Source: Candidatus Ratteibacteria bacterium
Lineage (GTDB): Bacteria; CAIJMQ01
Assembly (NCBI GenBank): GCA_028715665.1
Contig: JAQURI010000039.1
Span: forward strand, 1 to 11,240
DNA length: 11,240 bases
Direction: 5' to 3'
Both the position numbers and the translations under genes were made by a program. Below the pieces are notes generated by a model. That model was not told the DNA's origin. It made no database searches and was given only the letters and a program-made list of their open reading frames with translations. Each line of letters starts with the position of its first letter. Position 1 is the stretch's first letter. Below, piece after piece: positions 1 to 5,606 of this stretch.

Positions 1-847
1 TTACACTATATCTATTGGTAAATAGAACTAATCCTATGACTTGTTTGCGCAGTGTCCGGGTCAAAATTCCGCCATTTGGTAAACCAGTATCTGGGTCAAT
101 GGTTCCCATCAACCTTTCTCTTAATTGTTTAAGCCGTTCTACATTCTGTTTCTTTTTTACAGGATTTGCGAAAAGTGTTCTAAAGGAGAATTCTGTACCA
201 AGATAGTTTTCGTCAAGAAAACTCGTCAATCCGTATAATTCCATCAAATTATTTTGGAGCGGAGTTGCAGTAAGCAATATCTTTGGTCGAGTTTTAATTA
301 CTTCTCTTATCTTTTTAGCTGTCTTATTGCCCTTTTTAAAGACATTTCTCATTCGGTGTGCTTCATCAATAACTACAAGGTCCCACGCTATATTGGAACA
401 AATATAGTCGTAGCGGTATGCAAAATTATGCGAAGCAATAAAAATGCCACTGGTTTCCAAGGGATTCGCTTTCATGTGTTTCTTCTGCATCCTCTTGAGA
501 ATAGTTCCATCAATAATGAGACTTTTTAAATTAAAACGATTGAGTAATTCATCTTGCCATTGGGTTCTAAGAGATGCTGGAACTAATATTAAAATATTTT
601 GACGTCCTTCGGTTATGAGTTGGTCAACAATAAGACCTGCTTCGATTGTTTTCCCTAAGCCAACTTCGTCGGCAAGAATAGCTCCTCTTGAAAGAGGACT
701 TTTGAATGCAAAAATTGCCGCATCTACTTGATAGGGGTTGAGATCGATATTGGCTGAGCGGATGGAATTGTTAAGTTTTTCAGGGTCGGAAATTGGCTTT
801 TTCTCTGTTAACTTATGCGCAAGATATACTCTTAGAAATTCGGACAT
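1..847 (-). CDS. SNF2-family helicase, N-terminal part (C-terminus outside window)
   Basis: The frame is open from an ATG at 847 to the left edge, giving 282 residues. A stop three codons upstream (TAG, ATT TTA ATT before the ATG) fixes this as the first Met. Visible superfamily 2 motifs are NPYQ (residues 37-40), Walker A DEVGLGKT (60-67), IDEAHRM with the DEAH box at 161-164, motif III LLTATPLQNN (191-200), and the region near RTLRKQV (264-270). These define the first RecA-like lobe of a RapA/SNF2-type DNA translocase; lobe 2 (motifs IV-VI) would lie to the left. Its position beside AbiE on an integrated element suggests a defence role. As I recall, helicases with this N-terminal block often sit with a DNA methyltransferase in restriction-type or DISARM-like loci, but no such partner is visible. 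It lies 55 bases after abiEii on the same strand and may share its transcript. No clear Shine-Dalgarno precedes the ATG. Confidence 0.88.
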   Translation of the reverse strand, partial: MSEFLRVYLAHKLTEKKPISDPEKLNNSIRSANIDLNPYQVDAAIFAFKSPLSRGAILADEVGLGKTIEAGLIVDQLITEGRQNILILVPASLRTQWQDELLNRFNLKSLIIDGTILKRMQKKHMKANPLETSGIFIASHNFAYRYDYICSNIAWDLVVIDEAHRMRNVFKKGNKTAKKIREVIKTRPKILLTATPLQNNLMELYGLTSFLDENYLGTEFSFRTLFANPVKKKQNVERLKQLRERLMGTIDPDTGLPNGGILTRTLRKQVIGLVLFTNRYSV

Positions 848-902
848 AATTAAAATCTATTTTTCTTTATTATATTCTTTCAATAAACTATTAACAAAAA
901 CT

Positions 903-1733
903 TCACAATTTTGCCTGTATTTCCCGAAGAAGAATATCTTTAATGGTTTTACTTAGATTTTTGACAAATGTTTCATTGTCTATTAACTGCTCCAAATCCA
1001 GCTGAATGCTTCTATTATCGATTTTTCCAACGGCTTTTAATAGTTCTTTCTTAAGTTCATTCTTGTCTTTGATGGTTTCAATACAATCCAAGTTGGGCTT
1101 GATGTCTTTGGAAAGATACCACATCAAATCGAAATAATCCCTGCCTTTGACCGCGGCTAAAGTTTTTCCCGATTTGTCCGTTTTCTCCCATTTGCGATGG
1201 AAAACGGCCCTGATTTTCGTTGCCATCAAGCTCGGCAAATCAAAGGTTTTTACCAGAATGGAGCGATTAAGCTTGAAAAGAGGGATAATTTCCGTTTTGA
1301 ATTTCTTACAAAAATCAAATTCGGTATAAATTTCCACTTTTAGATAAAGCAAATCCGATTCGCCCTTTCCCGCTAATTTTAATTCCTGAAGAATAGGGAA
1401 TTTGAGATGGAGCCGGAATTTCTGAGCGGTGGTTGTTAATTCTAAATCGGTGTTTTTTCTGAAATAGTCCTCTAAGTCCTTTGCCAATTCGGAAATTTTT
1501 ACTCTCTTTTTCAAATCTACAAAATCAAGGTCTTCAGAAAGCCGATTCAAGCCGAAACAATGGGAAAGGCAGGAACCGCCATAGAAAACAAGCTCGCTGT
1601 ATTTAGGATGAGAATAAATAAAATCGAGAACCACCACCTGAAGGTATTCTTTCAACAGGTTTCTTTTAAAAAGCCGGTTCGTGGAAGCCGATTTGGTTAA
1701 AAGATCGTTTAAAAATGTTTTTAACGTTTCCAT
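903..1733 (-). CDS. abiEii: AbiEii-family nucleotidyltransferase toxin
   Basis: 276 residues, a typical length for AbiEii/MenT-type nucleotidyltransferases. Motif I is present as GGSCL (52-56) followed by RLSEDLDF (64-71), giving the D68-x-D70 metal-binding pair. Motif II is KVE (132-134). The C-terminal motifs are LMATKIRAVFHR (169-180) and KGRDYFDL (196-203). All active-site positions I can recognise are intact, so the enzyme looks functional. Characterised relatives transfer nucleotides using NTPs; mycobacterial MenT enzymes modify tRNA acceptor ends and block translation. Activity on tRNA here is inferred from that family. The start overlaps the end of abiEi by 13 bases, implying translational coupling so that antitoxin is made first. 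No strong Shine-Dalgarno is seen at this start. Confidence 0.93.
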   Translation of the reverse strand: METLKTFLNDLLTKSASTNRLFKRNLLKEYLQVVVLDFIYSHPKYSELVFYGGSCLSHCFGLNRLSEDLDFVDLKKRVKISELAKDLEDYFRKNTDLELTTTAQKFRLHLKFPILQELKLAGKGESDLLYLKVEIYTEFDFCKKFKTEIIPLFKLNRSILVKTFDLPSLMATKIRAVFHRKWEKTDKSGKTLAAVKGRDYFDLMWYLSKDIKPNLDCIETIKDKNELKKELLKAVGKIDNRSIQLDLEQLIDNETFVKNLSKTIKDILLREIQAKL

Positions 1734-2371
1734 AGTTTATAAAGAGTAGCAAAAATCTCTTTCATCTTTTTTGAGTTCTCCAGTTTAAGATATTCTTTGA
1801 ATTCTTTCAAATCTTTTCGGGTTATTTCTCCCAAGTTGAGACGCAGTTCTTCTATTGCTTTCTCATTGGTAAGAAAATTTTTCCTCAAATAAAGGAAATC
1901 GAAAAGCGCCTTGGCTTTGGTTGCTTTCATGATGGTAAAATCGCCTTCCTTCAGAATATCAAAACCACGGAATAGGTCGTCCTTTATTTTATGATAGAAA
2001 AAATTGCCTAACTTATTGGCAAAGCGTGCGGTCTTATTCTTGGCTACTGAAGTGAAATTTTTCGGTAGTTCAGTCAAAAGATTATGCTGGTAAAGAATAT
2101 AATCCAAACTTAAATAGGAAGGCTGATATAAGATGTTTGCCAGAAATTCGTGGTAGTGATTTATTCCATTATGGCCGAGCAGATATCGCTCAGTTACGTA
2201 AACTCCTTTTTTGAGCCGAATTAGTTTGCCGGATTTTTCATAACGGGAAAAAAGAATTTTGAGGTAATGTTTGTTCTTCTCGATGGACGATAAATCAGCC
2301 AAGGTAAAATACGGCAGGTTTTCCAACGAGGCGAGAATTCTCTTTATTTTTATCTTTATATCGTTTCCCAT
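1721..2371 (-). CDS. abiEi: AbiEi-family antitoxin / transcriptional repressor
   Basis: 216 residues from the ATG at 2371. The N-terminus (about 15-60, 'YFTLADLSS' to 'LIRLKKGVYV') fits the winged helix-turn-helix of AbiEi antitoxins. The middle (about 72-103) and the 'IMKATKAKALFDFLYLRK' stretch (147-164) are characteristic of the family. AbiEi proteins neutralise AbiEii without direct binding (type IV) and repress their own promoter by binding inverted repeats. The frame stays open to a TTG at 2410, but that TTG is the first half of the TTGACA -35 element, so it should not be in the mRNA; the ATG at 2371 is preferred. The gene is followed by abiEii with a 13-base overlap. The predicted transcript begins only 0-4 bases before the ATG, so it may be translated without a leader. 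Confidence 0.9.
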   Translation of the reverse strand: MGNDIKIKIKRILASLENLPYFTLADLSSIEKNKHYLKILFSRYEKSGKLIRLKKGVYVTERYLLGHNGINHYHEFLANILYQPSYLSLDYILYQHNLLTELPKNFTSVAKNKTARFANKLGNFFYHKIKDDLFRGFDILKEGDFTIMKATKAKALFDFLYLRKNFLTNEKAIEELRLNLGEITRKDLKEFKEYLKLENSKKMKEIFATLYKLWKR

Positions 2372-2373
2372 AA

Positions 2374-2389
2374 TATACTGAATAGTATA
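2374..2389. promoter_or_regulatory. Inverted repeat, probable AbiEi operator
   Basis: A perfect 6-base inverted repeat, TATACT-GAAT-AGTATA, spans the -10 region of the abiEi promoter and ends 2 bases before the abiEi ATG codon. AbiEi proteins are known to repress their own operons by binding inverted repeats in the promoter. Position and symmetry fit that role, but binding is inferred. AT-rich palindromes of this size also occur by chance. Confidence 0.5.
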
Positions 2390-2410
2390 CCTTCGGAAAT
2401 GGTTTGTCAA
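2382..2410 (-). promoter_or_regulatory. Promoter of the abiEi-abiEii operon
   Basis: On the minus strand a perfect -35 TTGACA (2410-2405) is separated by 17 bases from TACTAT (2387-2382). An overlapping TATACT at 2389-2384 would give a 15-base spacer. The expected transcription start is near 2375, only a few bases before the ATG at 2371. The promoter lies between the integrase stop and abiEi, so the toxin-antitoxin pair can be transcribed independently of the integrase. Confidence 0.7.
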
Positions 2411-2448
2411 GTCATATCCGAGCTATTTACCATACAAAATACTGATTT

Positions 2449-3585
2449 TTAATCTTCTATTTCTCCTTTCCCTATCACGTCATCCATCACTTTTGTCCCG
2501 TCTCTTAATCTCTGCTCTATCAAGTGAGCGTACCTCTGCGTCATCTGGGGGCTTTTGTGAGTAAGCAATTTTTGAAGCGTGTAAATATCAACCTTTCCCG
2601 AAGAAGCAAGCAATGAAGCGTAAGTGTGTCTCAAATCGTGAAAGCGGAAATCATCAGACAACCCGGTAAGTTTCTTTATTCTTTCCCATGGACGCCTGAT
2701 GTTTTGTATCACGTAGCCTTTTTTATTCGGGAAGACCAATAATTCGTCTTCTTCCGTCAATTTTCTCTGGTCCTTGATAATTTCAATAGCGGAATCATTT
2801 AGAGGAATAACCTCATCTCTTCCGCTTTTGGGATTTCTGATATAGATAAAGCCTTTCTTTAAATCAACGTCTCTCCATTTCAATTTCAGCAGTTCATTTT
2901 TTCTCATGCCGGTAAAGAGAGCAAGTTTTACGAGATTAGCCATGAGATTGTCCGGATATTCATTCAAGACATTGATAAGATTTACAGCCTGCTCCTGCGT
3001 TAAAGCAATCTCGCGGGCATTATTTACCTTGGGTCTTGTAATCTTTTTCACTGGATTATTCCCATCGTACAATTCCATTCTGATAGCGTAATTAAAAAGC
3101 CTTGATAAAAGTTCCAAGGCGTTCTTTACGGTTTTGGGAGTGGCGGGAGTTCCTCTCCTTGTAATGCTATCGCTCAATTCTAATTTGAATTTTTCCACGT
3201 CGGAAGGGGTAATCTTGTCTAATCCGTCATTTCCCAATCGGGTTTTGAACCAGAGATTGTACCGGTTCATCTCGCCTTGCCATGTTTTTCCGCCTCTGGC
3301 TTTGTATTCTTCAAGATATTTAGATGCTATGTCATTAAGGGAACACGTCTTTGTTTTTCTGGGATAGTAGCTGCCCGATACCAATTCGCTTTTTAATTTA
3401 GCTTCTATTTTTTTAGCAAGCTGCAAGTTGTAAGGCACAACTTGAGTGACTACTTTTCCCCTGTGCCAAACCACTACCCTGTAGGTTCTATCCTTTGCGG
3501 GTAGCGGTGTAAAGCATTTCTTACACCTTTTGTACTGATAATTCTGGTCGGTTTTACAATGAGGACATCTTATATAAACGGACAC
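2449..3585 (-). CDS. Tyrosine recombinase/integrase with N-terminal zinc ribbon
   Basis: 378 residues, the usual size for a phage- or island-type integrase. A CPHC...CKKC zinc ribbon (Cys 7, 10, 21, 24) is followed by a short arm-type DNA-binding region (about 33-75), a SAM-like core-binding domain (about 82-175) and the catalytic domain (about 195-355). The catalytic set is complete: R228 in TGMRKNE, K253 in the beta-hairpin, H316 and R319 in HDLRH, H343 in LTHKS and nucleophile Y352 in RYAH. It therefore looks active. The start is GTG at 3585, chosen because AGGAG sits 8 bases upstream and an in-frame TAA occurs 18 bases upstream. The gene faces away from the tRNA-Glu remnant, about 230 bases from it, as expected for the enzyme that made this junction. 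Confidence 0.95.
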   Translation of the reverse strand: MSVYIRCPHCKTDQNYQYKRCKKCFTPLPAKDRTYRVVVWHRGKVVTQVVPYNLQLAKKIEAKLKSELVSGSYYPRKTKTCSLNDIASKYLEEYKARGGKTWQGEMNRYNLWFKTRLGNDGLDKITPSDVEKFKLELSDSITRRGTPATPKTVKNALELLSRLFNYAIRMELYDGNNPVKKITRPKVNNAREIALTQEQAVNLINVLNEYPDNLMANLVKLALFTGMRKNELLKLKWRDVDLKKGFIYIRNPKSGRDEVIPLNDSAIEIIKDQRKLTEEDELLVFPNKKGYVIQNIRRPWERIKKLTGLSDDFRFHDLRHTYASLLASSGKVDIYTLQKLLTHKSPQMTQRYAHLIEQRLRDGTKVMDDVIGKGEIED

Positions 3586-3613
3586 GGGACCGTCTCCTAT
3601 TTAGTTTTGACAT
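3554..3613 (-). CDS. Possible 19-residue leader peptide overlapping the integrase start
   Basis: An ATG at 3613 follows GGGGA closely (AAGGGGAACT before the ATG) and opens a 19-codon basic frame, MSKLNRRRSRVRLYKMSSL, that ends inside the integrase gene in another frame. Translating it would move ribosomes across the integrase Shine-Dalgarno and GTG, which could couple or limit integrase synthesis. It contains tandem AGG-AGA codons just where a +1 shift would enter the integrase frame. No family is recognisable, and it may be chance. Confidence 0.25.
   Translation of the reverse strand: MSKLNRRRSRVRLYKMSSL
3594..3598 (-). promoter_or_regulatory. Shine-Dalgarno of the integrase
   Basis: AGGAG on the minus strand, 8 bases before the GTG at 3585. 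It stands out because most genes in this window lack a recognisable Shine-Dalgarno, and it decides the GTG start. Confidence 0.7.
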
Positions 3614-3667
3614 AGTTCCCCTTTTTTGCAAGAATATACCGCTTCTTTGATAAAAGAATAAGTCTTT

Positions 3668-3687
3668 TGGTGTAAGGATGGTGTAAG
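3668..3687. repeat. Tandem direct repeat TGGTGTAAG x2 at the integrase promoter
   Basis: Two identical 9-base copies of TGGTGTAAG (3668-3676 and 3679-3687) are offset by 11 bases, about one helical turn. They lie just downstream of the integrase -10, covering the predicted transcription start. They could be an operator or arm-type integrase-binding sites. Confidence 0.6.
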
Positions 3688-3688
3688 A

Positions 3689-3697
3689 ATTATAGCA
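3689..3697 (-). promoter_or_regulatory. Extended -10 promoter of the integrase gene
   Basis: The minus strand reads TGCTATAAT, a perfect extended -10 (TGnTATAAT). No good -35 lies 16-18 bases upstream, which is normal for extended -10 promoters. Transcription should start near 3682, giving a leader of about 97 bases before the integrase GTG. Confidence 0.6.
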
Positions 3698-3712
3698 TAC
3701 CTCCTGAAAACT

Positions 3713-3775
3713 TTGGTAAAAGGCAGAAAGATAAAAAAATTCACAAAACGATGTTAGCAAAAGGGATTGGTAAAA
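3713..3775. repeat. Two TTGGTAAAA repeats between integrase and attachment site
   Basis: TTGGTAAAA occurs at 3713-3721 and 3767-3775. Both resemble the TGGTGTAAG pair at 3668-3687, so four sites share the pattern TGGTnnAA in the same orientation. Their place between int and the att core suggests arm-type integrase or accessory-protein sites. This is inference from layout. Confidence 0.4.
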
Positions 3776-3814
3776 TCAAGTAAAAAATGGAAAACAATAG
3801 AAAAGGGCTGAACT

Positions 3815-3860
3815 TGTGGTTCTCAGCCATTAGACCGGGGTTCAAATCCCCGTAGCGCCG
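3815..3860 (+). other. Attachment junction (attR): 3' remnant of tRNA-Glu(CTC)
   Basis: The segment folds as the 3' part of a tRNA. It has an anticodon arm with loop TTCTCAG (anticodon CTC at 3822-3824) and 3' stem strand CCATT, the 4-base variable region AGAC typical of tRNA-Glu, T arm CGGGG-TTCAAAT-CCCCG, and 3' acceptor strand TAGCGCC with discriminator G at 3860. No GGCGCTA 5' acceptor strand or D arm lies upstream, so it cannot be a working tRNA. The lower anticodon stem (TG on the 5' side against TT) is mispaired, whereas AATGG would pair perfectly. This suggests the element's sequence takes over just 5' of about 3817. No CCA is encoded (GCCC follows the stem). The next protein gene starts 11 bases later. 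Confidence 0.8.
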
Positions 3861-3871
3861 CCCGAAAAAGT

Positions 3872-4567
3872 ATGAGTTTAAACAAAATATTCGGTTTAGC
3901 CCTGATTATTTCTGTAGGGTGGCATATTTTCTGGGGTCTATTCTTCGATCTATCGTTAGAGGAAAAACAAACAGTCCCAGGCAGAGAGATTATTCCCGTA
4001 TATTACATAGGAAAAGGCCAAATCATAAAAGACCGTACAACGCGCGTGACAGGAATGGCAAGCTCCATTCTCCCGCCGCCAAGTCTTCCTCAAATAGATA
4101 TAATTCAGCCACCTTTGCCGGAGAAAAAACTGCCGCAAACAGAAGAAGAAATGCTGGCTCAAAGGGCAAAAGAAATTAAAGAATATAAAACGGAAATCTC
4201 TTCAAAGAGTAATCTTGAACCAACCACGGGCAGAAAATATCTTCCTAATTGGATTCTTCCTAAAGAATCTTCAAAAAATAAAGAAGAGCCTATAAAGTGG
4301 GAAACGGGAAAAAGGGAAGTCATACAAAGTTATTATCCGTCAATGCCGCAGTGGGCACAGGAAGCAGGTATAATATCAAATGTAACACTTCGGTTTATCG
4401 TTTCAGGAGACGGAGAAGTAAAAGAAATTCGCACAGAAAAATCATCGGGCGACACGAAGCTGGACCTTTTGGCAACAAGTTATTTAAGAAGATGGAAATT
4501 CTTGCCCTCGGATAAAAACGAAAAGGCTACAGGAATCATAACAATAAATTTTCAAAGTGCAAAATGA
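3872..4567 (+). CDS. TonB-like energy transducer
   Basis: 231 residues. One N-terminal membrane segment (about 6-26) contains SVGWH, matching the conserved Ser-x3-His of TonB membrane anchors that couples to ExbB/ExbD. A proline-rich linker follows (67-88, with LPPPSLPQ and QPPLPEKKLP), then a charged, probably coiled-coil stretch (about 91-115) and a TonB C-terminal domain (about 153-228, YPSMPQWAQEAG to RRWKFLP). It should carry proton-motive energy from the inner membrane to outer-membrane transporters. No exbB, exbD or receptor gene is nearby. The stop overlaps the kinase start as ATGA. The ATG lies 11 bases after the tRNA-Glu remnant with no clear Shine-Dalgarno, so the gene was probably once downstream of an intact tRNA gene. 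Confidence 0.85.
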   Translation: MSLNKIFGLALIISVGWHIFWGLFFDLSLEEKQTVPGREIIPVYYIGKGQIIKDRTTRVTGMASSILPPPSLPQIDIIQPPLPEKKLPQTEEEMLAQRAKEIKEYKTEISSKSNLEPTTGRKYLPNWILPKESSKNKEEPIKWETGKREVIQSYYPSMPQWAQEAGIISNVTLRFIVSGDGEVKEIRTEKSSGDTKLDLLATSYLRRWKFLPSDKNEKATGIITINFQSAK

Positions 4568-5472
4568 ATAATAAAATATTGATTTTTGGCTCAATGGCAC
4601 TGGACACTATTGAGACGCCCTTCGGAAAAAGAGCAAACATTCTCGGCGGGTCGGCAACGCATGCCGCCATATCCGCAAGTTATTTTACAACCCCCATAAT
4701 AGTTTCCGTAGTGGGAGAAGACTTCCCCGACGAACATGTGCAACTCTTAAAGAAAAACAAAATAAATATAAAAAATTTGCAACGCAAAAAGGGAAAAACT
4801 TTCGCATGGGAAGCAAGATACGGCAATAACCCAAACGAAAGAGAAGTTTTGGCGACTTATGAGAACGTACTCAGGGATTATTCGCCTTTGCTCTTGCCTG
4901 AACATCAAAAAATTAAATATGTGTTTCTTGCAAATAACTCTCCCGCCTCGCAGACAATACTTTTAGACCAACTCAAATCGGTTAAACTTGTCGTGTGGGA
5001 TACGATGACTTTTTGGATAGAGAGATATATTGACCAGATATTGAAAATACTTCCCAGAGTAGACGTCGCCCTCTTTAACGATTCCGAAGCAATGCATTTC
5101 TCGAAAGAAACCAATCTCATAAAAGCAGGCAAAAAAATTCTGTCAAAAGGGGTAAAAAAAGGAGTAGTAATCAAGAAAGGCGAACACGGGTCTTTTTTAT
5201 TTACACATTCCTTTACGATGCATCTTCCGGCATATCCGATAGAAGAAGTAAAAGACCCTACTGGAGCAGGCGATAGTTTCGCCGGCGGCTTTATCGGATT
5301 TCTGGCTAAAACAGGCGAGGTAAGCGATAAAAGTTTGAAGAAGGCTATGGCGTATGGTACAATCATGGCGTCTTTGACTGTGGAAGAATTCGGAGCCGAC
5401 AGGTTTAAAAAATTAGAAAAAAAAGACATACGCAAGAGGTTTTTCGAACTAAAGAAAATAATCGGATTTTAA
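4564..5472 (+). CDS. PfkB-family sugar (ribokinase-type) kinase
   Basis: 302 residues, a normal length for PfkB/ribokinase enzymes. Visible features are the N-terminal strand ILIFGSMALD, the substrate-side GGSATHAA (28-35) with VVGEDFPDEH (49-58), the NxxE motif as NDSE (172-175), and the ATP/anion-hole signature DPTGAGDSFAGG (231-242) with catalytic Asp237. It should phosphorylate a hydroxyl of a sugar or nucleoside using ATP in the cytoplasm. The substrate cannot be read from the sequence, and neighbours do not point to one pathway. The ATG overlaps the tonB-like stop by 4 bases, so translation is probably coupled. A 50-base gap separates it from tRNA-Gly. Confidence 0.92.
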   Translation: MNNKILIFGSMALDTIETPFGKRANILGGSATHAAISASYFTTPIIVSVVGEDFPDEHVQLLKKNKINIKNLQRKKGKTFAWEARYGNNPNEREVLATYENVLRDYSPLLLPEHQKIKYVFLANNSPASQTILLDQLKSVKLVVWDTMTFWIERYIDQILKILPRVDVALFNDSEAMHFSKETNLIKAGKKILSKGVKKGVVIKKGEHGSFLFTHSFTMHLPAYPIEEVKDPTGAGDSFAGGFIGFLAKTGEVSDKSLKKAMAYGTIMASLTVEEFGADRFKKLEKKDIRKRFFELKKIIGF

Positions 5473-5522
5473 CAAACGATTTAATACTTCTCGCCTGTAA
5501 ACAAAGACATATTTAAACGAAC

Positions 5523-5597
5523 GCGGGTGTAGTTCAATGGTAGAGCGCAAGCTTCCCAAGCTTGATGTTGGGGGTTCGAATCCCCTCGCCCGCTCCA
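5523..5597 (+). tRNA. tRNA-Gly (anticodon CCC)
   Basis: A complete 75-base cloverleaf. Acceptor GCGGGTG pairs with CGCCCGC (T-G wobble at position 6). D stem is GTTC/GAGC with GG in the loop. Anticodon stem is CAAGC/GCTTG with loop TTCCCAA, so the anticodon is CCC (about 5556-5558, reading GGG). Variable region is ATGTT and T arm GGGGG-TTCGAAT-CCCCT. Discriminator T and an encoded CCA end at 5597. A protein gene starts only 9 bases later, implying a shared tRNA-mRNA transcript. No convincing promoter is seen in the 50 bases upstream. Confidence 0.95.
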
Positions 5598-5606
5598 AAA
5601 ACAAAA

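Larger units (their letters stand above)
1..3860. mobile_element. Right part of a tRNA-Glu-integrated defence-carrying element
   Basis: The stretch from the tRNA-Glu remnant leftward behaves as one unit. An integrase gene sits next to the remnant and points away from it. An AbiE toxin-antitoxin pair and an SNF2 helicase follow on the same strand, while the genes to the right of the remnant are envelope and housekeeping genes on the other strand. Tyrosine recombinases commonly integrate into tRNA 3' ends, leaving a whole tRNA at one junction and a 3' fragment at the other. The left end, with the expected complete tRNA-Glu(CTC), lies outside the window, so total size and cargo are unknown. No capsid, conjugation or replication gene is visible here, so whether it is a prophage, an integrative mobilizable element or a satellite cannot be decided. 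Confidence 0.65.

Noticed and set aside
254..529. Plus-strand open frame of 91 codons in the helicase region
   Set aside because: It is antisense to the helicase reading frame carrying Walker A and DEAH motifs.
2372..2410. TTG start at 2410 for the AbiEi antitoxin
   Set aside because: The TTG is part of the TTGACA -35 element, and the ATG at 2371 fits the family start better.
3643..3658. TTCTTT-GATA-AAAGAA hairpin in the integrase leader
   Set aside because: It is only six A/T-rich pairs, with one possible G-type closing partner lacking, so too weak to claim as an attenuator.
3781..3860. Complete tRNA-Glu gene next to the tonB-like gene
   Set aside because: No 5' acceptor strand pairing with TAGCGCC and no D arm are present upstream, so only the 3' part exists.
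4905..5435. 176-codon open frame on the minus strand inside the sugar kinase
   Set aside because: It lies wholly antisense to a clear PfkB kinase with intact motifs and shows no recognisable domain.
5562..5606. ATG start at 5562 for the NlpD-like lipoprotein
   Set aside because: It lies inside tRNA-Gly and would put 15 residues before a clean lipoprotein signal peptide.
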